Shown here: in pieces, positions 32,751-41,816 of the stretch
Numbering within the stretch: position 1 is the first letter of the stretch
Layout: every line of letters begins with the position of its first letter
Source: Rheinheimera sp. EpRS3
GTDB lineage: Bacteria > Pseudomonadota > Gammaproteobacteria > Enterobacterales > Alteromonadaceae
Assembly (NCBI RefSeq): GCF_001513785.1
Contig: NZ_LNQS01000001.1
Location: forward strand, 124,001-188,000
Direction of reading: 5' to 3'
Length of the DNA stretch: 64,000 bases
The notes under the pieces: model-generated
The model's database searches: none
Seen by the model: the letters and a program-made list of their open reading frames with translations, nothing else
What the model was told of the DNA's origin: nothing
Made by a program: the position numbers and the translations under genes

Positions 32751-33691
32751 TACAGGCTCACCAGTTGGCTTGTTATTGCATCAGTACGTACTTTGGCTAA
32801 ACAGAGTGCATTGTGTGCCTGTTCAGGGCTGATGGCGGTAAAGTACAGTTCTGTACCGGCCACAGCCTGCGCCAGCAGCGCACAGTCTAAAGACAGCACT
32901 GAGCCTATTTTCGGATAGCCGCCCAGCGTCTGGCGGTCATTTAGCAATACTATCGGTTGGCCATCGGGCGGTATTTGCACTGCGCCGTAACAGATGCCTT
33001 CAGATAACAACTGGCTTTGCTGACAACTAATGGCTGCGCCTTTGAGTTTGTAACCCATGCGATCGGCCTGTGGTGTCACTTTATAACTGTTAAGGTAAAA
33101 ACGCTGGCGCTCTGTAACAGAAAAGCGTTCTGCCTGATAACCTTCAACCAAACGTAGTGTCAGGATGCGGTTAAACTGTGGCCGGTAGGCCTGCGGCAGG
33201 CTTAGTCTTGGTAGTTGTTTAACCTTTTGTACTGCCAACAAATCGCCGGTTTGCAGTTTATTGCCATTTAAGCCGCCAATACCTTCGCGCAGCACGGTAG
33301 ACACGCTGCCAAACTGTGGCGTTACAGCAAAACCTCCGGCGACGGCCAGATAAGCTCGCAGGCCCTGGCTTACCATACCCAGCTCTATAACATCGCCTGG
33401 CTGCACTTTATGCACTGCCCAAAGCTCAGCCGGTTTGTCATTAATGCTAAGCGGTAGCTCTGCGCCGGTAACGGCAATATAGCTGCTGGTATTAGCGCGC
33501 AGTTGCAGGCCACCAACACTGCACTCTATCAGGGTGGCGTTATTGTCGTTGCCCAGTAGCCGGTTAGCCCAACGGGCAGAAGGGGCATCCATAGCGCCGC
33601 CGGTCGTCAGGCCCAGCGCGCTCTGGCCAAAACGGCCGTTATCCTGCAACAGGCTTAATACACCGGCAGCTATGACTTCAAAGCTGCTCAT
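32750..33691 (-). CDS. pxpC: 5-oxoprolinase subunit C (biotin-dependent carboxyltransferase-like)
   Basis: A 313-residue subunit of the bacterial ATP-dependent 5-oxoprolinase PxpABC, which hydrolyses 5-oxoproline to glutamate in the cytoplasm. Typical motifs are GVLSLLQDNGRFG, GLTTGGAMDAPSARWANRLL (20 residues), CSVGGLQL, DRMGYKL and SEGICYGAVQIPPDGQP. It overlaps pxpB by 4 bp (33688-33691) and the downstream DUF4392 gene by one base. Length and order pxpA-pxpB-pxpC are normal. Confidence 0.92.
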   Translation of the reverse strand: MSSFEVIAAGVLSLLQDNGRFGQSALGLTTGGAMDAPSARWANRLLGNDNNATLIECSVGGLQLRANTSSYIAVTGAELPLSINDKPAELWAVHKVQPGDVIELGMVSQGLRAYLAVAGGFAVTPQFGSVSTVLREGIGGLNGNKLQTGDLLAVQKVKQLPRLSLPQAYRPQFNRILTLRLVEGYQAERFSVTERQRFYLNSYKVTPQADRMGYKLKGAAISCQQSQLLSEGICYGAVQIPPDGQPIVLLNDRQTLGGYPKIGSVLSLDCALLAQAVAGTELYFTAISPEQAHNALCLAKVRTDAITSQLVSL

Positions 33692-34407
33692 AGCTCAGCA
33701 CCTTGTAGTTCACCGCCCAGGCGTAAAAATTCCGCTTTATCTATCGTGACAAAGCGTACTTCATCGCCTACCGATACAGGCATAGCCGGTGTTTGCTCAG
33801 GGTTAAACATCCGCGTTGGACACAGGCCGATTAAATTCCAGCCGCCGGGCGATTGCGCCGGATATACCGCTGTTTGCCGGTCGGCAATGGCGACGGCACC
33901 GCGTGGTACTTTGGCGCGTGGTGTGGCTAAACGTGGCATTTGTAATAGTGGGTCTACCTCGCCTAAATAGGCAAAACCGGGCGCAAAGCCGATGGCATAA
34001 ACACGGTAACTGATAGCCTGATGACGCTGAATAACCTCATCAATACTGATATTTTTTGTCTGGGCGATAAGAGCTAAATCAGGCCCGCTTTCTTCGCTGT
34101 AATACACCGGCAGCTCTACCCGTTTGCCGCTTTGGCTATCGTTGTTTTGCAGCTGTGCCAGGCAGAGCTTCAATTGTGCCTGTACGCGAAAGTGATCGGT
34201 ACGCAGCGGGTTAAACATCACCAGCACTGAAGCATAAGAGGGTAATACATCGATAAGCTCGGCTGCCAGTTCAGCCCGGATCAGCGCGCAAGCCTGATGT
34301 ACCAGAGCAGATATGCCCGGGTCAATGCGCTGGTCAAAATACAGCATTAGTGCATTTTCACCGGCTACAGTCAGCTGATACTGCGGCTTGCTCATGCCCA
34401 TACTCAT
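33688..34407 (-). CDS. pxpB: 5-oxoprolinase subunit B (KipI-like)
   Basis: A 239-residue subunit with the PxpB/KipI/allophanate-hydrolase-subunit-1 motifs YAIGFAPGFAYLGEVD, LPRLATPRAKVPRGAVAIAD in part, and QSPGGWNLIG. It binds nucleotide with PxpC and acts with PxpA on 5-oxoproline. It overlaps both pxpA and pxpC by 4 bp (ATGA-type), indicating tight translational coupling. Confidence 0.92.
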   Translation of the reverse strand: MSMGMSKPQYQLTVAGENALMLYFDQRIDPGISALVHQACALIRAELAAELIDVLPSYASVLVMFNPLRTDHFRVQAQLKLCLAQLQNNDSQSGKRVELPVYYSEESGPDLALIAQTKNISIDEVIQRHQAISYRVYAIGFAPGFAYLGEVDPLLQMPRLATPRAKVPRGAVAIADRQTAVYPAQSPGGWNLIGLCPTRMFNPEQTPAMPVSVGDEVRFVTIDKAEFLRLGGELQGAEL

Positions 34408-35129
34408 TTTAACAGAGCCCTTATTTGCTGCACCTGGGCAATAGCGGCCTGGTTATCGCCATGCACACATAACGTATCGGCAGCCAGTGCCAGTTGTTTG
34501 CCGGTTGCGGTGGTGACAGTGCCATGTTTAACCAGCTGGGTAACCTGTGTCAGCATCTCATCAGCGTGTAATACCGCGCCAGGCTGGTTGCGTGGTGTCA
34601 GCTTGCCGTCGTCGGTGTAACGGCGGTCGGCGAAGGCTTCAAACAACAGGTTAATACCTTTGGCGGCAGCTAAATCGCAGTATTGTTGCTGCTCTGCTGT
34701 GGCTAAAATCATTAGTTTAAGCGGTTTATAGTAGCGGCCAATGGCGTCCAGCACAGCGTCAAATACGGCTGGGTTGCTCATCATATCATTGTATAAAGCA
34801 CCATGCGGTTTGACATAGCTAAGGCTTAATCCCGCGCTTTGTGCCATACCATCCAGTGCGGCAATCTGATAATGCAGGCAGTTCACAATTTCGCTGTGCG
34901 ACAAGGCCATACTGCGCCTGCCAAAGCCTTGCAAATCGGGGTAAGATGGGTGTGCGCCGATAACAACACTGTGCTGTTTTGCCAGTTGCAAGGTTTTTGC
35001 TATTACATCGGCATCACCGGCATGAAAACCACAAGCAATATTGGCCATATCAATATGTGGCATAACATCGCTGTCCAGCCCCATTTGCCAGCTGCCAAAG
35101 CTTTCACCCAGATCACAGTTAAGTTTCAT
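34404..35129 (-). CDS. pxpA: 5-oxoprolinase subunit A (LamB/YcsF family)
   Basis: The first gene of the oxoprolinase operon, 241 residues from ATG 35129. GGAGGG a few bases upstream fixes this start; the frame extends to 35162 but family members begin MKLNCDLGESFG. Further motifs are DMANIACGFHAGD, GAHPSYPDLQGFGRR and KPHGALYN. PxpA is the hydrolytic (amidohydrolase-like) component. A palindromic element (35194-35228) lies just upstream and may regulate the operon. Confidence 0.93.
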   Translation of the reverse strand: MKLNCDLGESFGSWQMGLDSDVMPHIDMANIACGFHAGDADVIAKTLQLAKQHSVVIGAHPSYPDLQGFGRRSMALSHSEIVNCLHYQIAALDGMAQSAGLSLSYVKPHGALYNDMMSNPAVFDAVLDAIGRYYKPLKLMILATAEQQQYCDLAAAKGINLLFEAFADRRYTDDGKLTPRNQPGAVLHADEMLTQVTQLVKHGTVTTATGKQLALAADTLCVHGDNQAAIAQVQQIRALLK

Positions 35130-35193
35130 CTTCCCTCCGCAATGGAAAAATAATTTATTCATATTGCGTTCAATTTTAGTAATAGTCTAGTCG

Positions 35194-35228
35194 TATGCGA
35201 CCAGTTACTGCTATCCGCTGGTCGCATA
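35194..35228. promoter_or_regulatory. Long inverted repeat upstream of pxpA
   Basis: TATGCGACCAG (35194-35204) and CTGGTCGCATA (35218-35228) are perfect 11-bp inverted copies with a 13-bp spacer, 65 bp upstream of the pxpA start and 50 bp after the zapE stop. No T-run follows in either direction, so it looks more like an operator for the pxp operon than a terminator of zapE. Confidence 0.5.
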
Positions 35229-35277
35229 AGTTTATAAGCAGGGTAGCAAGTATGCCCTGTTGTTGGCAAAAACTGCT

Positions 35278-36432
35278 TTATGTGATGGCGGTGTTGTGTT
35301 TTAACACCCGGTTTTGCATTTCATGCAGCCGCGAGCTGCAACGGGCGAAGGCGAACGCCAATTGTTTTGCCTGGTACAATTCGTTAACCGGCACGTCGGC
35401 GCTAAGCATTAGCAAGGTGCCTCTGTCGTAGCATTCATCTACCAGGGCGATAAAGCGGCGCGCTTCGTTATCCAGTTTGCTTACGTAATATTCTTTGTGC
35501 TCACGCTGATAACTGTCTTCAACGCCGTGCACTATTGGTTTATCGGCCAGGTAGCTAAATTGGGGCACGCCGTGCACGGCAATGGCGGCGTATTGGTCAC
35601 ACAGCGCCATATAATCCAGTTGGCTGCGCGGCCCGGCGCACAGGGCGTTAAAGTTAAAACCAATAAGCTGTTGGTTATGCCACAGTGCCGGTACAGTGCG
35701 GTTTAGCAAGTTAATAGCCGGTAATGCTGTCAGCGGGCCACTGAGCTGCTCTGCCTTTTGCTGCAGTGTTGTCAGGCTGGCACCCTGCAGATAATACGGC
35801 CAGCTTTGCTGCTGGCGCAGGCGGTAATCTTCGCCACTGTCCAGAGTCACCACTTCGCAGTGTTGCTGCAGTAAGGCGATAGTGGGTAAAAAACGCTGCC
35901 TTTGCAGGCCGTTGGCGTATAGTTGCTCTGGCAAAGCATTCGAAGTAGTAACCAATACCACGCCAGCATTAAACAAATGGCGCCACAGCGTACCGAGTAA
36001 CATGGCATCGCCGATATCGTTGACAAAAAACTCATCAAAACACAATACCCGGTACTGTGCAGCCCACTGTGCAGCAATATGCTGCAGCGGATCTGGCTGG
36101 CCGCTTAGCTGGTGCAGCTCCTGGTGGATACGTGCCATAAAATGATGAAAATGCAGCCGGATCTTCTGCGGTGTTTGCAGCTGTTGGTAGAACAGATCCA
36201 TCAGCAGGGTTTTGCCACGGCCAACCGGCCCCTGAATATATAAACCGCGCAGCGCAGACTGATCACCGGTGCTATGGCGGCTACTTAGCTTTTGTGCCAG
36301 CAGCGCTAAGCGTTGCAGCAGTTGATACTGGTTTTCGTCATAACTTAGCGCTGCTGTGGCAACATGTTGTTGGTAAATGGTAACTGGAATAACAGCCTCT
36401 CTTAAGCGGTTGTCAGGTGTAATTGGGCACAC
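35278..36432 (-). CDS. zapE: Cell division protein ZapE (AFG1-like ATPase)
   Basis: A 384-residue AAA-type ATPase with Walker A GPVGRGKTLLMD, Walker B CFDEFFVNDIGDA and sensor TTSNALPEQLY, all typical of ZapE/AFG1. In E. coli ZapE binds FtsZ and supports constriction under stress; the length is close to the usual 375 residues. The start is uncertain: GTG 36432 has no evident ribosome-binding site. It stands alone between the oxoprolinase operon and a divergent GFA gene. Confidence 0.9.
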   Translation of the reverse strand: MCPITPDNRLREAVIPVTIYQQHVATAALSYDENQYQLLQRLALLAQKLSSRHSTGDQSALRGLYIQGPVGRGKTLLMDLFYQQLQTPQKIRLHFHHFMARIHQELHQLSGQPDPLQHIAAQWAAQYRVLCFDEFFVNDIGDAMLLGTLWRHLFNAGVVLVTTSNALPEQLYANGLQRQRFLPTIALLQQHCEVVTLDSGEDYRLRQQQSWPYYLQGASLTTLQQKAEQLSGPLTALPAINLLNRTVPALWHNQQLIGFNFNALCAGPRSQLDYMALCDQYAAIAVHGVPQFSYLADKPIVHGVEDSYQREHKEYYVSKLDNEARRFIALVDECYDRGTLLMLSADVPVNELYQAKQLAFAFARCSSRLHEMQNRVLKHNTAIT

Positions 36433-36543
36433 AATTATTGTCGCAATGTTCAGGGCTGGACGCGAATAAAATAGTGCTGTGCTAAAGTTTGTAGCATTGC
36501 TTGTAGCATTAACTAGGTAGCATTAACCAGAAGGGAGCATAAC

Positions 36544-36963
36544 ATGTCAGTTCAACGTAAAGGCAGTTGCCTGTGTGGCAAAGTCATCATCAGTGAGGCA
36601 AAAGCTGAAGGTAAGATAGGCGCCTGCCACTGTGATATGTGCAGACGCTGGGGTGGCGGGCCACTGCTGGCGATTGATTGCGGTACAGACGTTAAGTTTA
36701 GCGGTGAGCAATTTATCCGTGCTTTTCGTTCATCCGACTGGGCCGAGCGGGGCTTTTGCGCTGAATGTGGCACGCATTTGTTTTATCGCTTAAGCCAGAA
36801 TGGCCAATATATTATGCCTGCAGGGCTGTTTGATAACAGCGATGATTTAGTGCTCGATCATCAGGTGTGTATCGACAGCAAACCGGGTTATTACAACTTT
36901 GCTGAACACACCCCTACTATGACCTGTGACGAGATGTTTGCTGCTTTCGCCCCAGCACAGTAA
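36544..36963 (+). CDS. GFA family (CENP-V/GFA domain) zinc protein
   Basis: A 139-residue single-domain protein. The zinc-binding cysteines are arranged as GSCLCGKV, GACHCDMCRRW and GFCAECGTHLF, the GFA pattern. The family is named after glutathione-dependent formaldehyde-activating enzyme, but most members have no shown activity. AAGGGAG lies just upstream of the ATG. It is a single-gene unit, convergent with the GH115 gene. Confidence 0.88.
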   Translation: MSVQRKGSCLCGKVIISEAKAEGKIGACHCDMCRRWGGGPLLAIDCGTDVKFSGEQFIRAFRSSDWAERGFCAECGTHLFYRLSQNGQYIMPAGLFDNSDDLVLDHQVCIDSKPGYYNFAEHTPTMTCDEMFAAFAPAQ

Positions 36964-37004
36964 ATAGGTGGACAAAGCTGGTGTAACCTGGCAGCAAACA
37001 GCTG

Positions 37005-39890
37005 CTAACGCAGCCGTTTGCTCTCTTGTGGGCCAAGATAACTGGGTTTAAGGCCGCCGGTGTCTATCAGCAGTTTTTGCAGCACCAGCGCCGGATCTAC
37101 CAGATAAATACGCAGTGTATGGGCACCGGGTTTAGTTACCTGCAGCGTGCTGTTGATAATACGCACACCATCCAGTACCGACTTCTCCCACACCTGCTGG
37201 CTGTTATCGGCCAGTGTATCAACCAGTTGCGGTGGGTCATTATTCAGTGCCACGGCAAAGCGCAGGCCGCGCCCCGGCACTAAGTCCAGCGTTGGCGCCA
37301 CTATGCTGTGCAGGGTAAAACTGCCGGTGCTATGAAAAAACAGCGGATACTCCAGATAAGGCGCCTGTGTTAGCGCGCCGGGTTGATAATCCGGCACTGT
37401 CATAGCCGACATTGAAGAGTGCGTGCGGCCATGGCCCGGAATTTCCTGCCACCAGGCTTGCTTGTTATTGGCAACCGTTTTGCCACTGGCGGCTTCGATA
37501 GCAATATAACCATCAGCTTCAACAAAACCCTGTGTGGCTGTTGTGGCGGGTTTTACTGCGGCCAGCTGTATTTTGGCACCGCCCCAGCCGGTACCCTGAA
37601 TATGCACTTCGGCGTTATTCAGCCCGGTTTGGGCTTTGCTCCAGTCAACGGATACTGCAATTTGCTGCTCAACGCCGATTTTGCCGCTGCTGTGGCTCAG
37701 TTTTACCCAGTCTGCTGAGGCTTTAGCGCTAAACTCAAACGGTTCTGTGCCTTTATTAAACACTTCAATTACACGTTGTTGCTGGCCATACGGGTAAAAG
37801 CTATCCAGTGCCAGTTGCTGGCCCTGATACTCGCTTATCGGCCACGACAGGGGCGAACCTTCGGCGGCGACGCCCATATCCGCCACCGCCATAGGTTCAG
37901 CTACCGAAACCACAGGCATCAGGTTAGCCGGTGGGTTACGCCAGTAAGTAAAACCGATATGCGGCTGCGACATCATATGGTTCCAGCGGCCATTGCCCAG
38001 GCTATGGTATTGCGCTGTCAGTTCGGCATCGCGGTTAAACCAAAACCGTACCTGCTGCGCCCAGTAGTTGGTGCTTACCCGGCCCTGTGCGCCATGCAGC
38101 TGGTTTATCGCCACCGCGCGGTTTAGCTCAAACACCGCCTGGCTGGCTTTTAGCGGGTGGGCAACCAACTGAATGTAAGCGTCCTGCATAGCGGGGGCTA
38201 ATTGCTGTTGCACCTGATCTGATGTCGCCACCAGTTGCGCCAGTTCGTCGCTGATACGCTGCGCTTCACTGTAGTGAAAAATGCTGTAAGTAGCGGGCTC
38301 TGCCGCTTCAGGCTTACGGCGGCCATTATGCCGGGTATAGCCCTGAATTAATTCAGCGATAGTTGCAGCATGGGCTGTGCCAAATTGCTGAGTTGCCCAG
38401 TCAGTGGCAAATTGCTGCAAATTGTTGGCGTTAAAGGCATCCGGGTTCCAGGCCATACGTAAGAAAAAGTCGATAGGAAATTCCATCGGTTTTAGGTCGC
38501 CGACATTCACTATCCAGATTCGGTCAGCCTGATAGTGCCAGGCCAGCTGCATTTGCTCCCATATTTTTGTCATCGGCACGGTATTAATCCAGCGATAGGA
38601 GCGGGGGCTGCCAACATAGTCGAAATGATAATACACCCCGGCACCACCGGTGCGGTTGCGCTCGCTGGCGGTAGGTAAGCGGCGGATATTGCCATAGTTA
38701 TCGTCGGCCCACAGCAGGGTTACATCGTCCGGTACCCGCATGCCGCGCTCGTAAAAGCCCTGTACTTCTTTATACAGCGCCCATACCTGCGGCACAGTTT
38801 CAACCGGGCGGTCGGTAAAGGTTTCCCGCAAAATAGTGCGCTGATCGGCCACTATCTGTTGCAGTAACTCAATATTGTCACCTTCGCTCATCGGTTCGTC
38901 TTCCTGGCCGCGCATACCCAGCGTAAAAATACTTTCCAGGTTTTTATGCCGCTTTGCGCCGTGCTGCCAGAACTTATAGATATTGTCGCGGTTGGTAGAG
39001 TACTCCCATGGCCCTTCGCCGTAACGGTTCCACTCTTTGTCGGCGCGCATCATCGGCTCGTGGTGGCTGTTGCTCATCACTATGCCCATTTCATCGGCCA
39101 GAATAGCATTTCGCCAGTCATCATCGGCAAAGGCGTTGTTCCACATTGCCGGCCATAAAAAGTTGGCTTTAAGCCTTTGTAACAGCTCAAATACATGGAT
39201 GTAAAACTGGCTGTTATAGCCGCCGAATTTCTCCGTTACCCAGTTTGTTAATGCCGGGTGCTCGTCGTTCAGAAAAATGCCGCGATACTTTACCTTTGGT
39301 GCATCACTAATAGTGGTGCCCGCTTTAATATACAGCTGCTCGCGCTTAATTACCGGCACATCGGCCCACCAGTGCCACGGTGAAACACCAAGGGTTTCGG
39401 CCAGATCAAATACGCCGTAAATCGCGCCGCGTTTGTCACTGCCGGCGATAACCAGAGCTTGCGCTATGCCCGGCATCGGTTGCTCTACCACTTGAATAAG
39501 ATAGGCTTCCCACTTGCCGGCAATAGCGCTGGTATCCAGCTTACCCGCTGCTGCCAGCTGATCCAGCAGCGGGTTATTACCCAGGGTGCCGATAATCAGC
39601 ACTTGCCCGGTTGGCTCATTTCCCACGTTGTGGCTGATGTTCAGCTGTTTACCACTGACATTGGCGATATCTTGTTGCAGGCTGTTAACTGCCCGCAATA
39701 AGCCTTTATGGTCCTGCTCTGCTACCACAATAGTGGCCTGGCTGTTTTTGCCTACCAGCGCAAAGTCAGCTTTAGCGGGTGTCAGTGCCAGATAATTACC
39801 CGGTAACGCCAGGGTTGGCAGGCTAAACAACACGCACCACAGCAGTAAACAGTGCAGTAATACACAGCGCAGTAATAAGCACGGTTTCAT
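37005..39890 (-). CDS. GH115 xylan alpha-1,2-glucuronidase
   Basis: A 961-residue enzyme with a Cys/Leu-rich signal peptide ending in LALP. Family GH115 features include GSDKRGAIYGVFDLAE, SPWHWWADVP, KYRGIFLNDEHPALTNW, FLWPAMWNNAF and WADDNYGNIRRLP, plus the C-terminal beta-sandwich region. GH115 enzymes remove (4-O-methyl)glucuronic acid side groups from xylan and xylooligosaccharides, including internal residues. Its ATG shares one base with the stop of the GH43 gene, so both are co-translated. It prepares acidic xylan fragments in the periplasm for the xylosidases of this locus. Confidence 0.92.
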   Translation of the reverse strand: MKPCLLLRCVLLHCLLLWCVLFSLPTLALPGNYLALTPAKADFALVGKNSQATIVVAEQDHKGLLRAVNSLQQDIANVSGKQLNISHNVGNEPTGQVLIIGTLGNNPLLDQLAAAGKLDTSAIAGKWEAYLIQVVEQPMPGIAQALVIAGSDKRGAIYGVFDLAETLGVSPWHWWADVPVIKREQLYIKAGTTISDAPKVKYRGIFLNDEHPALTNWVTEKFGGYNSQFYIHVFELLQRLKANFLWPAMWNNAFADDDWRNAILADEMGIVMSNSHHEPMMRADKEWNRYGEGPWEYSTNRDNIYKFWQHGAKRHKNLESIFTLGMRGQEDEPMSEGDNIELLQQIVADQRTILRETFTDRPVETVPQVWALYKEVQGFYERGMRVPDDVTLLWADDNYGNIRRLPTASERNRTGGAGVYYHFDYVGSPRSYRWINTVPMTKIWEQMQLAWHYQADRIWIVNVGDLKPMEFPIDFFLRMAWNPDAFNANNLQQFATDWATQQFGTAHAATIAELIQGYTRHNGRRKPEAAEPATYSIFHYSEAQRISDELAQLVATSDQVQQQLAPAMQDAYIQLVAHPLKASQAVFELNRAVAINQLHGAQGRVSTNYWAQQVRFWFNRDAELTAQYHSLGNGRWNHMMSQPHIGFTYWRNPPANLMPVVSVAEPMAVADMGVAAEGSPLSWPISEYQGQQLALDSFYPYGQQQRVIEVFNKGTEPFEFSAKASADWVKLSHSSGKIGVEQQIAVSVDWSKAQTGLNNAEVHIQGTGWGGAKIQLAAVKPATTATQGFVEADGYIAIEAASGKTVANNKQAWWQEIPGHGRTHSSMSAMTVPDYQPGALTQAPYLEYPLFFHSTGSFTLHSIVAPTLDLVPGRGLRFAVALNNDPPQLVDTLADNSQQVWEKSVLDGVRIINSTLQVTKPGAHTLRIYLVDPALVLQKLLIDTGGLKPSYLGPQESKRLR

Positions 39891-41635
39891 CAGTTGCCCC
39901 CGGTTTCCTGTCGGCTATGTAAACCCAGCATGGTGCCAACAAAACCACCGGCTACCTGCGTGCTTAGCAGTGTGGCGTCCTGGGTGCCCGCCAGTGGTTG
40001 CCAGTCATCGTTGCCAGGTGCGTAGTAAAAGCTGATGCTGCCGGCACGGCCGCTTATTTTCAGGCGGATTTGCTCAGTGGCCTTGGTTAGCGGCTGGCTG
40101 GCTATTTGCTGTGGTGCGCCGCCGTTGGCCTGTTCCAGAAAAATGATCACCTGCTCACCCTGGGTTTTAACACCCAGATAGTAGTGATATTGCTCGTTCT
40201 GAAACGCGACTATTCCGGCTGAAGATGATCCAGCAGAAGCCTGGCCGGCGGGCAGCGCTAAGCTGGTGCTGGCATCAAAATGGGTGTGTTGCTGGCGCCG
40301 GCCGATAAAAGCGGGTTGTTCTGACGAATCCAGCCCGCTGGCACCAGCTTGCAGCGTAAGTTGCTTGTTGTTCAGGCTAAGCCAGCTCTGGTCATATTTA
40401 CGTAAGGTATTCCAGTTTAAATCCAGTGTGTCAGCGCTAAAATCGTCACGCCAGGTAAAATTGCCGGTCAGTGGCTGTTGGGTAGTTGTCGCGGCGAGGC
40501 TGGCCGGGGCGGCAGGGCGGTAAGGTATAGCTTCACCGGCAGGTAAAATATGCGGCCAGCCATCCTGCCAGCTCACCGGCAATAAGAAGGTTTCGCGGCC
40601 GGTATTAAAATAGCGCTCCTGATAAGCGCGGCTGGCCAGAAATACCGCCCACCAACTGCCATCGGGCAGTTGTACAAAGTCGGCATGGCCGGCGGTAGTA
40701 ATGGGATCCGGCCGTTCAGGTGCCAGATCGCGCTGGGTCAGAATAGGGTTGCCGCTATAAGGTACAAAGGGTTCTGCCAGGCTGCGGCTGCGGAAAATGA
40801 CCGCCGAATGCTGATCTGCCGTACCGCCTTCGGCGCACAATAAATAATACCAGCCATCATGCTTATACAGGTGCGGCGCTTCAATCCAGATGGGCTTAGT
40901 GCTTAAGTCAACACCGCCATTAACCAGCAGCCGTTGTGAATCCGCTACAATTTTTTGGCTTTGTGGGTCGTACTGCCACAGCCAAATGGCTTTATGGCCT
41001 TCGTACAGTGATTCGACAGGGTCGCCATTGTGGGCAATATACACCTTGCCATCGTCATCAAAGAAGATATCCGGGTCGATACCTTCTACTTCAGGCAGCC
41101 AGATTGGATCAGACCAGGGGCCAGCCGGATCGGTGGCAGTAAGAATAAAGTTGCCGCCTCTGTCTACTACGGTGGTGATAATATAGTAAGTGCCGTCATG
41201 ATAGCGCAGCGTAGGGGCGAAAATGCCGCGTGACACCTGCAAACCGGCCATTTCCATCTGCGACTGGCGCGTTAGTGCATAACCAATAAGCTGCCAGTTT
41301 ACCAGATCGCGGCTGTGTAAAATGGGCAGCCCCGGCGTGTAGGTAAAAGACGACACCGTCATATAATAGTCATCACCATTGCGGGTAATGCTGGGATCGG
41401 GGAAAAACCCCGCCAGCACCGGATTCTGATAGGTACCCTGCGGCAAGGGCTCAGCAAACAGCGGGTCAAGCCCCTGATATTCAAACCAGTTAAATTGTGC
41501 GGCTGCTGGTGCTGGTGCAGGTTCAGTTGCAGTGGTGTGGTTCGCCGCTGTATCAACAGCGGGTTGGCAGGCGCTTAAGCAAAATATCAGCCCCAGCACC
41601 GATTGTTGTAACACCGCCCGATAATTGTTTGTCAT
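39890..41635 (-). CDS. GH43 beta-xylosidase/arabinofuranosidase, lipoprotein
   Basis: About 581 residues from ATG 41635, preceded by GGGAG; an upstream in-frame start exists at 41656. The signal ends in lipobox LSAC. The five-bladed propeller of GH43 shows the base Asp in FFPDPSITRNGDDYY, DPDIFFDDDG and the acid Glu in IEAPHLYKHDGWYYL, and a C-terminal beta-sandwich follows (about residues 395-580). Likely activity is removal of xylose or arabinose from xylooligosaccharides. It is the first gene of the GH43-GH115 operon. Unlike other xylan promoters here, the gap upstream (41636-41816) has no AAAACATAATT box. Confidence 0.88.
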   Translation of the reverse strand: MTNNYRAVLQQSVLGLIFCLSACQPAVDTAANHTTATEPAPAPAAAQFNWFEYQGLDPLFAEPLPQGTYQNPVLAGFFPDPSITRNGDDYYMTVSSFTYTPGLPILHSRDLVNWQLIGYALTRQSQMEMAGLQVSRGIFAPTLRYHDGTYYIITTVVDRGGNFILTATDPAGPWSDPIWLPEVEGIDPDIFFDDDGKVYIAHNGDPVESLYEGHKAIWLWQYDPQSQKIVADSQRLLVNGGVDLSTKPIWIEAPHLYKHDGWYYLLCAEGGTADQHSAVIFRSRSLAEPFVPYSGNPILTQRDLAPERPDPITTAGHADFVQLPDGSWWAVFLASRAYQERYFNTGRETFLLPVSWQDGWPHILPAGEAIPYRPAAPASLAATTTQQPLTGNFTWRDDFSADTLDLNWNTLRKYDQSWLSLNNKQLTLQAGASGLDSSEQPAFIGRRQQHTHFDASTSLALPAGQASAGSSSAGIVAFQNEQYHYYLGVKTQGEQVIIFLEQANGGAPQQIASQPLTKATEQIRLKISGRAGSISFYYAPGNDDWQPLAGTQDATLLSTQVAGGFVGTMLGLHSRQETGGN

Positions 41636-41703
41636 GTGTAACACTCCCGCTGTCAATGCCGTGCCAGCTTGTGTGCTGGCCCATTACATAAAAGGTAGTG
41701 TCA

Positions 41704-41738
41704 TTAAAAGAAAAAAGGCCATATTCATCAATGGCCTT
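41704..41738 (-). terminator. Terminator of xylR
   Basis: AAGGCCAT (41715-41722) / ATGGCCTT (41731-41738) form an 8-bp stem with an 8-base loop. On the minus strand the stem is followed by TTTTTTCTTTT. It lies about 80 bp downstream of xylR and insulates the GH43-GH115 operon. Confidence 0.8.
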
Positions 41739-41816
41739 AGTGTTATGAAAATACGTCTGTGCTGTGCGTTTTTTGCGCATGGCCGCTAACGCGGCAAATG
41801 GCAGCGGCGTTAAAAG

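Noticed and set aside
37026..39795. Several open frames on the plus strand opposite the GH115 gene
   Set aside because: They are antisense to a well-conserved enzyme, lack ribosome-binding sites and show no recognizable protein family; shadow frames of a GC-rich gene.
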